From the NCBI RefSeq assembly GCF_003628445.1, contig NZ_RBZO01000008.1, forward strand, positions 1 through 64,000: a DNA stretch of 64,000 nucleotides, read 5' to 3'. The notes beneath the pieces were generated by a model that saw nothing but the letters and a program-made list of their open reading frames with translations, ran no database searches and was not told the origin of the DNA. This document shows, one piece after another, positions 1-9,149 of the stretch. Each line of letters opens with the position of its first letter. The first letter of the stretch is position 1. The translations under genes were made by a program, and so were the position numbers. This DNA is from Oceanobacillus bengalensis (lineage in GTDB: Bacteria; Bacillota; Bacilli; Bacillales; Amphibacillaceae).

Positions 1-107
1 TTAATTTGTTTAGTCGCTATTAACGGTAGGGTATTTTGTTAGGGCTGGCAAGCCTTTTTTATTTGTGCAACCTTCTAACATTTTGGTTGCAATACTCTGT
101 ACTTTTA

Positions 108-620
108 TTATGCATTAAACAGTGGCTTCGCTTTTTCAATTGAATTAATTAAATCAGAGAATTTCAACTCAAATAATTGGTCAGAAATATAATCTGAAAC
201 ATAGATGATTTTATCGTTTCTATTGTAACCGACTACAGTAAGAGTATGACCGGTAAAATTACTTCGTTTTGTGTTATAAAACGGGAGATGATAAATATCA
301 GTTAGAAATAAAAGGGGAATACCCTTATCTATATAACTTCTTATGGTATCCCACTCAATTATTTCTCCGCCTCTCCATAAATTGGAATTATCAACCAACT
401 TAAAAAAGTTTGATTCCAATACTGGTGTTCTACCTGAAAGTATTCTTGAAAAATCGAAATACGGATATTTAGCATAGATAAAATCTAAACCTGATGAAAT
501 ACCAAAAACTAAAGATTCATTTAATTGGAGTCCGTAGTAGTCTACTATTTCTGTTAAACTCGTTGAAGAGCAATGAACACCTTTTTGCGACCTATAACCT
601 TCTAGCAAATGTTTTGTCAT
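108..620 (-). CDS. BtrH N-terminal-domain-like protein (papain-fold, small stand-alone)
   Basis: A 170-residue soluble protein resembling the N-terminal domain of butirosin protein BtrH (BtrH_N), a papain-like fold. A candidate triad can be read: Cys in GVHCSSTSL near residue 17, His in GHTLTVVGYN near 124, and Asp in VSDY near 142. It lacks the C-terminal DUF4872-type half of full BtrH proteins. No signal peptide or membrane segment is seen. The start follows a GAGGTGTGAT ribosome site, 3 nt after the stop of the broken exporter, so it was probably co-transcribed with it. Family members act as acyltransferases or lie in peptide/natural-product clusters. Its own substrate cannot be read from the sequence. 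Confidence 0.6.
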   Translation of the reverse strand: MTKHLLEGYRSQKGVHCSSTSLTEIVDYYGLQLNESLVFGISSGLDFIYAKYPYFDFSRILSGRTPVLESNFFKLVDNSNLWRGGEIIEWDTIRSYIDKGIPLLFLTDIYHLPFYNTKRSNFTGHTLTVVGYNRNDKIIYVSDYISDQLFELKFSDLINSIEKAKPLFNA

Positions 621-623
621 ACA

Positions 624-1518
624 TCACACCTCAATCTTTTTTGATAGATTTAAAACATTGTCATCTTCATTTATTAAACTTGTATCATGAGTAATAATTA
701 TTATTGTTATTTCGCTTTTAAGTTCTCTTAATGTTTTAAGAATAAAATTAGTTGTTTGCTTGTCTATATTGGAAAAAGATTCATCTAATATTAAGACATC
801 CGGGTTTAAACATAGAGAACTATATAGGGAGATTAATTGTCTTTTTCCTCCCGATAGTTCTGTTATTAAAGAAACATCACCAATTGATGAGTTTATATAC
901 TTTCTTATTTTAGACATAGCTTTGCTGTAGTTTTTACTATCAAAATCCGTATTAAACTTTAGATGATCTTTAATTAAATTACTAATAAATTGATTCTGTT
1001 GAAAATTAATAGATACTTTTTCTCTTAACCATTCAACAGAAATATCATTGATATCTTTTCCATCGACAAATATGCTTCCGTTATCTACCTTTATTATTCT
1101 ATTTAAAGCTTTTATTAATGTAGATTTACCAGAACCATTTTCACCAACAATAAAATTTAAAGTAGTTCTATTAAAAATATGATTTAAGTTTTTAAATATA
1201 ATTTTGTCTTTTAATCTTATGCTTAAATTATTTAATTCAATTTCCCCATGATTCATTGTTATTTTCTGACCAGATGGTTCATCCTCCCTACTAAATATTG
1301 ACTCTAATCTATTAATTGATACTTTTTTTCCTTATAAGCTATTAGTAATTGAAGTATTGTATTTATAGGAGAAAAAAATTTAAATGAATATAAATAAAAT
1401 GCAACAAAAGTACCTAAGCTTATTGTACTGTTTATAATTTGTTTAGTTCCTACGAAAATTAATAAAATAATCAAAGAAAATTGAACAATTGTATTTGCAA
1501 ACTTTAATGTATTCTTTC
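624..1518 (-). pseudogene. Peptide/bacteriocin-type ABC exporter, 5'-truncated and frameshifted
   Basis: The 3' part (624-1256) encodes a 210-residue ATPase with Walker A GENGSGKST, signature LSGGKRQ, Walker B VLILDE and switch ITHD. Reading upstream in the same frame gives the exporter linker SINRLESIFSRE. A one-base shift at the A7 tract (T7 on the plus strand, 1323-1329) then restores the end of an exporter membrane domain (GTFVAFYLYS, FFSPINTILQLL, LIAYKEKK). That frame runs to about 1518 and then stops with no start codon, fused to the regulator below. So the N-terminal two thirds are gone. The ATPase could still be made as a separate fragment, but no RBS was found for it. It was probably an exporter of a small secreted peptide. 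Confidence 0.75.
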
Positions 1519-2033
1519 GCTTTTTGAAATAAGTTTAGAGCCTTGCTGTAGGATAAATTAGTAAAATAATAATATCCAGAGAATTTTAACCAATAATACA
1601 TTTCCCTACTATTAAAATGTTTGGATAAACTCTGTAGTAAAATATATTGTTCACTTGCTTTCTGCTGACTTTTTTGAATCAGATAATACCTTAGTTTATG
1701 TATTTCTATAAGATGTAATAAGCTAGTATCTGTTATGAAGTTCATATTTTCATTTATTTGTTTATATGTAGCATCTACTTCTTTCATATTTTTATGAAAT
1801 AATGCTTTAAACCAGTTATCACACAAATCTACAAGCTTTTGACTTTCTATTGACTTAGGATTTATGTTTAGTTTTGCACACAAAAGCCCTATAATTTCTT
1901 CTGGTGGATCAGCAACTCCATTTTCGATTTTCGATAGGTAAGAAATAGATATGATTCCTTCCGAAAGGTCAGATTGGGTTAAGTTATTGCTTAGTCTATG
2001 GTATTTTATCCTACTCCCAATATCTTTCCCCAT
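1443..2033 (-). pseudogene. XRE-HTH/TPR regulator (RNPP-like), C-terminally truncated by deletion
   Basis: Residues about 8-62 form a Cro/C1-type helix-turn-helix (LTQSDLSEGIISISYLSKIE). This is followed by TPR-like helices, as in the Rgg/PlcR/NprR peptide-pheromone receptors. Those proteins usually run to roughly 290-430 residues. Here regulator-like sequence ends near residue 177 (ALNLFQKAKEYIK). The last residues (VCKYNCSIFFDYFINFRRN) are exporter transmembrane DNA read out of frame. A deletion has therefore joined the regulator to the middle of the exporter gene. The DNA-binding domain may still be made, but peptide sensing is probably lost. A peptide-regulator/exporter pair suggests a lost signalling or bacteriocin locus; this is inference. 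Confidence 0.7.
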
Positions 2034-2425
2034 AAATATCCCCCTCTTATCTCTTATTATAAATAAATTAGGTAATTAATACCACAGGATTCTGATTTTT
2101 CCCAACTTGCAGGTAAATATTTGCTTTTTTCAATTTAATAACCATTATTTATGAAAAATTTCCTGACTGACAAAAAATAACCTTTAATATATTCGTTGAC
2201 TATTACCTGTATTTTCCATACGTCCAATTGAAGAACCTAATTAGATATCAAATCCAAGGATTTTTTCCAATCATAAATAAGCTTATTTATATACTTCTGA
2301 ATCATTTCATAGATAATAACAGCACTTTCTACATATTAATACCCACCTGTAATTTGCAAGTAAAAAGTACCGAAGCTTGCTAGCCCCTATTATGGTTATT
2401 TTTTTGGATTGTGATAACACGTGTG
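2034..2425. other. AT-rich decayed intergenic stretch
   Basis: I see no intact gene, terminator or repeat here. It lies between the truncated regulator and the IstB remnant and probably consists of eroded accessory DNA. Confidence 0.4.
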
Positions 2426-2640
2426 TTAACCCCTATAACTATCTCCAGTAAACGTTAATACATGCGCGTGATGAATTACTTGATTAACAATTGCTGTAGT
2501 TATCTTGAATCGACAAATATACGATTCCATTGACTAAATTCTAGATTGGAGGTAATGATTAAGCTCTTCTGTTCATACCAGTGAGATATAATAGATAAAT
2601 AGAAATTGGCTAAGTTAGCGAATATAGTATGGCTTATCTG
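2426..2640 (-). pseudogene. IS21-family helper ATPase (IstB) C-terminal remnant
   Basis: In one frame the minus strand reads WYEQKSLIITSNLEFSQW, then NRIFVDSR and a stop. After a one-base shift it continues as TTAIVNQVIHHAHVLTFTGD and stops at 2426. This is the conserved C-terminal end of IstB transposition proteins (SLIITSN, HHAH and TFTG blocks). About 70 residues remain. No IstA or IS21 terminal repeat is seen nearby. The in-frame sequence upstream to 2817 is not recognisable. Confidence 0.75.
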
Positions 2641-2948
2641 ACTGCGCTTACTATTGTTGCTATTAAAGCCGAGGTGAACTGAAAAACAATCCATATTTGA
2701 ACGACTCTTAAAGTAACGACCCAAGCCTAATTTCTCAATTAATATTTTTCTATTTACTATAACGATTTTCCATCTTTTGTTGTAAAGGCATAGCAGCGAA
2801 TAATATTGCGATTGCATTTACGTCAATCAATAATCAATCCCATTTTCTATGATAATTGAGTTAAAAATGTATTTAATGGCGTCATCGATAATAAATAAAG
2901 TATAAATTAGTGCTTTCATCTTGTCCCATAATTCCCCTTGATTAAGAA

Positions 2949-3399
2949 TCATTGGTGTTGATAACAAGTTTCATACTCGTCTTTCATTATCCAACTTTTA
3001 CACGCTAACCCTTTTTCATCATATATTTCTTTTCCCTATTTCTAATTCAATACTATTATCTGAATCGGGATATTCTGGCCCAGCATCGTTTCTTATATAA
3101 AGATGTCTATCATCTTTCCACTTCATTTCAAAAATTACTTTTTCCATCTGCATAGTATATAGTTTTAATATTGCTATTCTCATTATCAGTAATTTCTACC
3201 CACACATTTGCTCCCCAGCTGCACCCCCATAATTTTTAAAATAAGAGTTTGCTGTATATTTTCCAGTTGGAGAATCTATAGGCCCTATGTAATGTGTGCC
3301 TTCACCAAGACTATCAAATGAGAAAAAGTATTTTTTATACCCAACTAACATTAATATTGTAATAAAAATTAGTATTAAAATTTTATATCTCCTTTTCAC
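2949..3399 (-). pseudogene. DUF5412-like small membrane-anchored protein, three frameshifts
   Basis: The gene opens with a positively charged N-terminus and one membrane helix (ILILIFITILMLVGY). It then reads GTHYIGPIDSPTGKYTANSY. The open frame breaks at about 3205, but the protein continues in other frames as ANVWVEITDNENSNIKTIYY, FEMKWKDDRHLYIRNDAGPE and EIYDEKGLACKSWIMKDEYE, ending in a stop at 2949. Three small shifts (about 3205, 3130 and 3030) restore one protein of about 145 residues. The GKYTA/ITDN pattern resembles DUF5412 proteins of Bacilli, whose function is unknown. Confidence 0.65.
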
Positions 3400-3730
3400 A
3401 CTATTCCTCTCTTTCTTTGTTTAATAAGAAACGTGATTTTACTGTTTTAGATATTTTTGAATTCCCCTTTAAAACTATTATATACTTAAACTGTGATTTC
3501 CTCTGCAACTTCTGTTTCTCAAAAATACAGTGTACTTATTATCGCTAAGAAAAATGTATTTTAAAAGATTAGCCCAAGAAGAAATAACAGGTATTTCTAA
3601 AAGCACGCTTATCAAGGATAAAAGACAAAAAAAGGATTATAAATATTCAAACATCCTGTTATTAGTATGGGTTTTGTCATTTCGTGGTAAGGTAAAAGTA
3701 ATACCTAACATAGAAAGGTGGTGGTTCCAT
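3400..3730. other. Leader region upstream of yyaL
   Basis: No intact gene is seen. An open frame continuous with yyaL (from 3530) has no RBS and does not look like YyaL. Its residues [10 protein letters not shown] resemble the C-terminal HTH of serine recombinases (see findings). The real yyaL start is at 3731. Confidence 0.4.
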
Positions 3731-5785
3731 ATGAAAACTAACAGAGAACCCAATAGATTAATCGCTGAAAAATCCCCATATTTATTACAACATGCCTACA
3801 ATCCAGTTAACTGGCATCCATGGGGTGACAAGGCATTCACAAAAGCAAAACAAGAAAACAAACCCATCTTCCTCTCTATCGGCTACTCAACTTGCCATTG
3901 GTGTCACGTCATGGCCCATGAATCATTCGAAGACGATGAAGTTGCTGCTGTTTTGAATGAAAAGTATGTATCTATTAAAGTAGATAGGGAAGAACGACCT
4001 GATGTTGATTCTGTTTATATGAAAGTTTGTCAAATGATGACAGGTCATGGTGGTTGGCCGCTGACAATTATTATGACACCAGATAAAATTCCGTTTTATG
4101 CTGGAACGTATTTTCCAAAAACAAGTAAATATGGGCGCCCAGGAATCATGGAAGTACTTACCCAACTTCATGGGCGATATATAGAAGATCCAAACCACAT
4201 TACAGAGATTACAAACAGTGTAACGAATGCCTTACAACGAACGGTGATGGAAAAGAGTAAGAAGCGCCTAACAACAGATACGCTCCAAGAAGCATACCAG
4301 CACTTAGCAAAGATCTTTGATTTTACTTATGGTGGTTTTGGGGAAGCTCCGAAATTCCCGATGCCACAAAACGCTTTATTTTTACTAAGGCATTATCATT
4401 TCACCGGAAATAGTGCTTCTTTAAAAATAGTAGAAAAAACACTTAAAGATATGGCAGCTGGTGGCATTTGGGATCATATTGGCTATGGATTTTCCCGCTA
4501 CTCCACCGATGATGAGTGGCTTGTTCCCCATTTTGAAAAGATGCTCTATGACAATGCTTTACTTTTAATCGTTTATACGGAATGCTTTCAGATTACGCAT
4601 GATCCATTTTATCGTAAACTTGCTGAACAAATCATAACCTTCATTAAACGCGAAATGACAAGCTCTGATGGCGCATTTTATTCTGCAATTGATGCTGATT
4701 CTGAAGGTGTGGAAGGAAAATATTACGTTTGGGATTATGAAGAGATTTATGAAATCCTAGGTACTGAACTTGGAGAACTATATACAAAAACGTACGATAT
4801 TACACCACAGGGGAATTTTGAAGGAAATAACATTCCAAACTTGATTGACCAAGACTTGGAATATGTTGCGAGAGAACACAATTTGCCTTTGGTAGTTTTA
4901 AAAGAAAAATTGGAAAAGGCACGAGCTAAATTATTAACAGCTAGGGAAAAACGGATTTATCCTCATGTCGATGACAAAGTTCTAACAGGTTGGAATGGGC
5001 TAATGATTGCTGCCCTCTCTAAGGCTGGAAAGGTGATAGGAAATACCGAGTATATTCAAATGGCGGAGACGGCGATGAACTTCGCCCAGGAAAAGCTATT
5101 CTTGGATGGTCGGTTAATGGCACGCTACCGAGATGGAGAAACGAAATTCAATGCCTATATCGATGATTATGCCTTTCTTTTATGGGCATATGTCGAACTA
5201 TATGATGCAACATTTTTTCTTGAATATATTAAAAGTGCGCGCAACCTTGCCGATCAAATGATTGATTTATTTTGGGACGGGGATGATGGCGGTTTTTATT
5301 TCAGTGGAAAAGATAGTGAAGAATTAATTGCGAAGGATAAGGAAATCTATGATGGTGCAATCCCTTCTGGCAATAGTGTTACTGCTGTCATGCTTACTCG
5401 ACTTGGATATTTAACCGGAGAAACTTCTTATCTAGATAAAGTGGAGGAAATGTATTACACATTTTTTGCCGACGTGAATAGACAAGCTGCAGCAAGTCCT
5501 TTTTTCTTACAAAGTTTGCAACTTATGGAGAACCCGACAAAAGAAGTAGTCGTGTTAGGTAAAAAGAATGATCCAGCACTTCAATCATTTTTAGAGGAAC
5601 TTCAAATAAAATTTATACCAAACATTACATTACTCGTTGGGGAGCGACCAGAGGACTTTTCCAACGTAGCTCCATTCGCTACCGAATACAAGCAATTAGA
5701 TGATGCACCTACTATCTATGTTTGTGAAAATTTTGCCTGCAAGCAACCAACAACTGAACTCGATAAAGCGTTAAAAATGATTTAA
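3731..5785 (+). CDS. yyaL: Thioredoxin-domain protein YyaL (DUF255 / SPATA20 family)
   Basis: A 684-residue cytosolic protein of the YyaL/SPATA20 family. The N-terminal thioredoxin-like domain carries [14 protein letters not shown] (Cys55 and Cys58). The rest (about residues 200-680) is an (alpha/alpha)6-type six-hairpin domain as in N-acylglucosamine 2-epimerase-like proteins. The start was set at 3731 because AGGTGGTGG lies just upstream and [19 protein letters not shown] is the usual family N-terminus. Length fits the family (about 690). The biochemical function is unsettled. It stands alone, followed by a GGCGCTC/GAGCGCC hairpin. Confidence 0.9.
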   Translation: MKTNREPNRLIAEKSPYLLQHAYNPVNWHPWGDKAFTKAKQENKPIFLSIGYSTCHWCHVMAHESFEDDEVAAVLNEKYVSIKVDREERPDVDSVYMKVCQMMTGHGGWPLTIIMTPDKIPFYAGTYFPKTSKYGRPGIMEVLTQLHGRYIEDPNHITEITNSVTNALQRTVMEKSKKRLTTDTLQEAYQHLAKIFDFTYGGFGEAPKFPMPQNALFLLRHYHFTGNSASLKIVEKTLKDMAAGGIWDHIGYGFSRYSTDDEWLVPHFEKMLYDNALLLIVYTECFQITHDPFYRKLAEQIITFIKREMTSSDGAFYSAIDADSEGVEGKYYVWDYEEIYEILGTELGELYTKTYDITPQGNFEGNNIPNLIDQDLEYVAREHNLPLVVLKEKLEKARAKLLTAREKRIYPHVDDKVLTGWNGLMIAALSKAGKVIGNTEYIQMAETAMNFAQEKLFLDGRLMARYRDGETKFNAYIDDYAFLLWAYVELYDATFFLEYIKSARNLADQMIDLFWDGDDGGFYFSGKDSEELIAKDKEIYDGAIPSGNSVTAVMLTRLGYLTGETSYLDKVEEMYYTFFADVNRQAAASPFFLQSLQLMENPTKEVVVLGKKNDPALQSFLEELQIKFIPNITLLVGERPEDFSNVAPFATEYKQLDDAPTIYVCENFACKQPTTELDKALKMI

Positions 5786-5793
5786 AAGCAAAT

Positions 5794-5817
5794 GGCGCTC
5801 AGATGTTTTCGAGCGCC
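5794..5817 (+). terminator. GC hairpin after yyaL
   Basis: GGCGCTC and GAGCGCC form a 7-bp stem with a 10-nt loop, 9 nt after the yyaL stop. No T-tract follows, so it may be a stabilising 3' hairpin rather than an efficient intrinsic terminator. Confidence 0.4.
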
Positions 5818-5899
5818 GCACCTCCTCCGCAAATTACGACAATTCATGTAGCTTAGAATAACAATGTGAGTTATACTATTGACGTAAGGAGGTGATATA

Positions 5900-6295
5900 A
5901 TGAGCGAGGAAAAATTGGACCGAATAGAAGATATGTTGTCGACGTTAATTTTAAAAGTAGGGAACGTTTTGACAGAGCAAAAAGAAATGAAAGAAAAACA
6001 AGAATCCATGGAAAAAGAATTTAGTTCTTTGAAGGGAGAATTTAATTCTTTTAAGGGGGAATTTAATTCTTTGAAAGGAGAATTTAGTTCTTTGAAAGGG
6101 GAATTCGATTCTTTCAAAGGTGAGTTTGATTCTTTGAAAGGAGAATTTACTTCTTTTAAAGATGAAGCAAATACCCGTCACCAAGAAGTAATGACGAAGT
6201 TAACAGAAATGCAAGCTGATCAAGATCACATTTGGGATAAAACCGTTAAAAATGAACGTGACCTCGGAATAATGAAAAACTTATCTAAATTATAA
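5900..6295 (+). CDS. Heptad-repeat coiled-coil protein
   Basis: A 131-residue, highly charged protein with no signal peptide or membrane helix. Residues 1-39 look helical. Residues 40-88 are seven consecutive 7-residue repeats of the form EF(S/N/D/T)S(L/F)KG. Residues 89-131 (TRHQEVMTKLTEMQADQDHI and following) match the end of an uncharacterised Bacilli coiled-coil family whose repeat number varies. A strong AAGGAGGTGAT ribosome site lies 6 nt before the ATG. The repeats put Phe and Leu/Phe at regular heptad spacing, consistent with an oligomeric coil, but the glycine in each repeat is unusual for a stable coil. Function unknown. Confidence 0.8.
   Translation: MSEEKLDRIEDMLSTLILKVGNVLTEQKEMKEKQESMEKEFSSLKGEFNSFKGEFNSLKGEFSSLKGEFDSFKGEFDSLKGEFTSFKDEANTRHQEVMTKLTEMQADQDHIWDKTVKNERDLGIMKNLSKL
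6017..6163 (+). repeat. 21-bp coding tandem repeat (7 copies)
   Basis: Seven in-frame 21-bp units, each one heptad (EFxS[L/F]KG), with only scattered third-position and Ser/Asn/Asp changes. Units of this kind can expand or contract by slippage without breaking the frame. Confidence 0.9.
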
Positions 6296-6427
6296 CTCTC
6301 TCAAAGTCTACTACAGGGTTAACGTATCACACTTCAGGAGAATCCATCTAAATATCCCCTGTATCTTCAGGACTCAGTGAACATGTTTCCGAGACTTCCT
6401 TACATTTTTATCCAATAATAAGAAGAT

Positions 6428-6455
6428 GGCTACCGTTTTCCTAAAATTGGTAGCC
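6428..6455. terminator. GGCTACC/GGTAGCC hairpin between convergent genes
   Basis: A 7-bp perfect stem with a 14-nt AT-rich loop. It sits between the coiled-coil gene (plus strand) and the ferredoxin gene (minus strand), placed to serve both. T-tracts are poor on both sides. Confidence 0.5.
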
Positions 6456-6464
6456 AACTTTATC

Positions 6465-6704
6465 CTATCTATTTGCAAAAAATTCTTCCGCTTTTTCCAA
6501 GAAAATCTCTTGTTGTGGCGTCAAATCGTACTCTTCTTCAATCGCTGACACAGGACAAACCGCTTTACATGCTCCGCAATCAATACAAATATCTGGATCG
6601 ATGTAAAATTGGTCTACACCTTCCTCTATACAATCAACAGGGCAGACGCTAACACATTCTCCCGCTTTCTCTCCCCTACATGGATCTAAAATTACAAAAG
6701 CCAT
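6465..6704 (-). CDS. fdxA: 7Fe ferredoxin ([3Fe-4S][4Fe-4S])
   Basis: A 79-residue cytosolic electron carrier. Cysteines at 9, 17, 21, 25, 40, 43, 46 and 50 reproduce the spacing of Azotobacter ferredoxin I: Cys9, 17 and 50 would hold a [3Fe-4S] cluster, Cys21, 40, 43 and 46 a [4Fe-4S] cluster, and Cys25 is the free cysteine. The long C9-x7-C17 spacing rules out a simple 2[4Fe-4S] clostridial ferredoxin. The start follows AAGGAGGAG. It is monocistronic, with the 21-bp intergenic array about 120 bp upstream. The electron partner cannot be told from context. Confidence 0.9.
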   Translation of the reverse strand: MAFVILDPCRGEKAGECVSVCPVDCIEEGVDQFYIDPDICIDCGACKAVCPVSAIEEEYDLTPQQEIFLEKAEEFFANR

Positions 6705-6823
6705 CTATGTCTACTCCTCCTTATGTCTTCATTAAAAATCTATCTATTCTATTAAATGATAAAGCTTTGCACGTTACAAGTAAACCAATTAGCTTAATAT
6801 TGGAAATGGTCGCTTGCTGAAAA

Positions 6824-6928
6824 TGTGAACTTTGGCGATATAGTTGTGAACTTCAGCGAAATGATTGTGAACTTTGGCGATTCTCTGTGAACTTTCAGCG
6901 AATTCACTGTGAACTTCAGCTAATCACT
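6824..6928 (+). repeat. Intergenic tandem array of five ~21-bp units
   Basis: Five head-to-tail units start with TGTGAACTT. They mostly alternate between a TTTGGCGAT form and a TTCAGCGAA form. The array lies between the topB terminator and the ferredoxin start. It has no open frame and no spacers. Confidence 0.85.
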
Positions 6929-6936
6929 CCCACTAA

Positions 6937-6968
6937 TAAAAAAATGGACCCTCAATAGAGAGTCCACC
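6937..6968 (-). terminator. Intrinsic terminator of topB
   Basis: On the minus strand GGACTCTC, TATT and GAGGGTCC form a stem-loop followed by a T7 run, starting 7 nt after the topB stop. Confidence 0.9.
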
Positions 6969-6974
6969 CTACCA

Positions 6975-9149
6975 TTACTTCTTCAATTTCGCCAAAGCCT
7001 CAGCAAGTGCGTTATTTTTAAAACCATCGTCATCTTGCTTCTTCAAATATTTATTAATATCTTTTTTCGATACTTTTCCTTGTTTTTCCTTTTGTCTACG
7101 TTGATTAAATGTAGACAGTTTTTCTCTATGCCCACATTTACACATAAACATTTGTCCTTCTCCTTCTCCACGAAGTTCCATACGTTTATGACAGTTCGGA
7201 CAGCGGGCATTCGTACTCTTAGCAATATTTTTCTTATGTCCGCATGAACGGTCTTGACATACAAGCATGCGACCATGTTTATTTTTCACCTCAAGCATGA
7301 GTTTACCGCAATCTGGACATTTTGTTCCTGTCATATTGTCGTGTTTAAACTTCTCTTCACTGCCTTTAATTTCCCCAACGATTTGCTTTGTATATCCCTT
7401 AATCTCACTGATGAATTTATCTTTCTTTAGTTTTCCTTCCGCTATTGCCTGTAGTTTCTGTTCCCACTGGGCAGTAAGTGCTGGCGAGCGCAAATCTGCA
7501 GGTACGAGGTCTAATACTTGACGGCCTTTCGATGTTAGGAAAATATGTTTGCCTTTCAGTTCCATATACATGCTATTGAATAGTTTCTCAATAATGTCTG
7601 CACGCGTTGCAACCGTACCGATTCCACCAGCTTGGTTAATCGTTTTTGCCAGATGCTTTTCATCAGAACGCATATATTTCACTGGGTTTTCCATTGCTTG
7701 AAGGAGTGCACCTTCTGTAAAATGCTCTGGGGCTTTCGTTTCACCCTCTGTCAGCTTAATTTGAACGCCAGTGAAGGTGTCTCCTTTTTCAATTGCTGGC
7801 AAACGTTGATCATCATGTGCATCCTCATCGTCAAATCGGTTGTTATATACTTCTTTCCAACCAGATTTTTTAACAATTTTCCCTTTCGCAACGAAGCGCT
7901 CTTTCCCAATTTCTGCCGTAATCGTTGTCTGCTCATATTCATAGGCATCAGATAAAACAGCTAAGAATCGTTTCACAACTAAGTCATATATTTTTCTTTC
8001 CTTATCATTTAAATCAGATAACACAACACGTTGTTCGGTTGGAATTATCGCGTGGTGATCCGATACTTTCGCATTATCGACGACAGCTTTTGATAATTTT
8101 ATGTCTTTGTTTAAAATTTCCGAAGCAACTTTTCGGTATTCGCTGGTACCACAAGCCTTCACGCGATCCTTTAATGTTGGAACAATATCTGTTGTAATTA
8201 CACGAGAATCTGTACGTGGATATGTTAGTACTTTATGCTGTTCATATAGCTTTTGCATGATGGAAAGGGTCTGTTTCCCACCAAAATTGAAGATTCTGTT
8301 AGCATCACGCTGTAATTCCGTCAAATCATAAAGTTGTGGAGCAAATTTTTTCTTATAAGCTTTCGCAACATCAACAACTTTTGCAGGTTTTCCTTTCAGC
8401 TCTCGAAGCAATGTTTCCGCTTTTTCTTTTGCAAACATTCGCGCATTATTTTTCTGGTCCTGCCATGTTAATGTAAAGCCCTTATTTGTTTTCGCTTGGA
8501 TACCATAAAATTTCTGTGGCTTAAATTCTCTAATTTCCTGTTCTCGCGCAGCAACCATTGCAAGGGTCGGCGTCTGAACACGGCCTGTTGATAATTGTGC
8601 ATTAAACTTAGTAGTTAGTGCTCTCGTTGCGTTTAAGCCAACATACCAATCTGCTTCCGAACGTGCAACAGCAGAAGCATACAGATTTTCATACTGCTTT
8701 CCTGGTTTTAATTGCTTGAATCCATCGCGAATTGCTTTATCTGTGACAGATGAAATCCACAATCTTTTCACAGGCTTGTTCACATGTACTTTCTCCAGAA
8801 TCCAGCGGGCAACTAGTTCACCCTCTCGTCCAGCATCTGTTGCGATAACAATGTCTGAAACATCTTTACGATTTAGCTGTGTTTTGACCGCGCTAAATTG
8901 TTTGCCTGTTTTTTTCATGACAACAAGCTTTAAATTTGGTGGCAACATTGGCAACTCATCCAAGCGCCATTGTTTGTATTTATCATCATAAGCTTCGGGA
9001 TCTGCGAGTGTAACCAAATGTCCCAAAGCCCATGTTACTATATATTTCCCGCCCTCTAGATAGCCGTTACCTTTTTTATTACAATTTAGTACACGTGCAA
9101 TGTCACGGCCAACAGAAGGTTTTTCTGCAAGCACTACCGTTTTACTCAT
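6975..9149 (-). CDS. topB: DNA topoisomerase III
   Basis: A 724-residue type IA topoisomerase that relaxes and decatenates DNA by single-strand passage. The N-terminal TOPRIM domain carries Glu9 (AEKPSVG) and DAGREGE near residue 105. The active-site tyrosine is Tyr310 in TYPRTDSR. The C-terminus has two zinc-ribbon-like modules (CPDCGKL...CQDRSCGH and CPNCHKR...CKCGH), unlike the shortest TopB forms. Length matches Bacillus TopB (about 727). It is transcribed alone and ended by the terminator at 6937-6968. Two long hairpins lie upstream. Confidence 0.96.
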   Translation of the reverse strand: MSKTVVLAEKPSVGRDIARVLNCNKKGNGYLEGGKYIVTWALGHLVTLADPEAYDDKYKQWRLDELPMLPPNLKLVVMKKTGKQFSAVKTQLNRKDVSDIVIATDAGREGELVARWILEKVHVNKPVKRLWISSVTDKAIRDGFKQLKPGKQYENLYASAVARSEADWYVGLNATRALTTKFNAQLSTGRVQTPTLAMVAAREQEIREFKPQKFYGIQAKTNKGFTLTWQDQKNNARMFAKEKAETLLRELKGKPAKVVDVAKAYKKKFAPQLYDLTELQRDANRIFNFGGKQTLSIMQKLYEQHKVLTYPRTDSRVITTDIVPTLKDRVKACGTSEYRKVASEILNKDIKLSKAVVDNAKVSDHHAIIPTEQRVVLSDLNDKERKIYDLVVKRFLAVLSDAYEYEQTTITAEIGKERFVAKGKIVKKSGWKEVYNNRFDDEDAHDDQRLPAIEKGDTFTGVQIKLTEGETKAPEHFTEGALLQAMENPVKYMRSDEKHLAKTINQAGGIGTVATRADIIEKLFNSMYMELKGKHIFLTSKGRQVLDLVPADLRSPALTAQWEQKLQAIAEGKLKKDKFISEIKGYTKQIVGEIKGSEEKFKHDNMTGTKCPDCGKLMLEVKNKHGRMLVCQDRSCGHKKNIAKSTNARCPNCHKRMELRGEGEGQMFMCKCGHREKLSTFNQRRQKEKQGKVSKKDINKYLKKQDDDGFKNNALAEALAKLKK

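Noticed and set aside
3530-3730. N-terminal extension of YyaL
   Set aside because: No ribosome site, unrelated sequence, and a good AGGTGGTGG site before the ATG at 3731.
5782-6184. Repetitive minus-strand frames opposite the heptad gene
   Set aside because: They are mirror images of the 21-bp repeats. The plus strand has the strong ribosome site and family-like ends.
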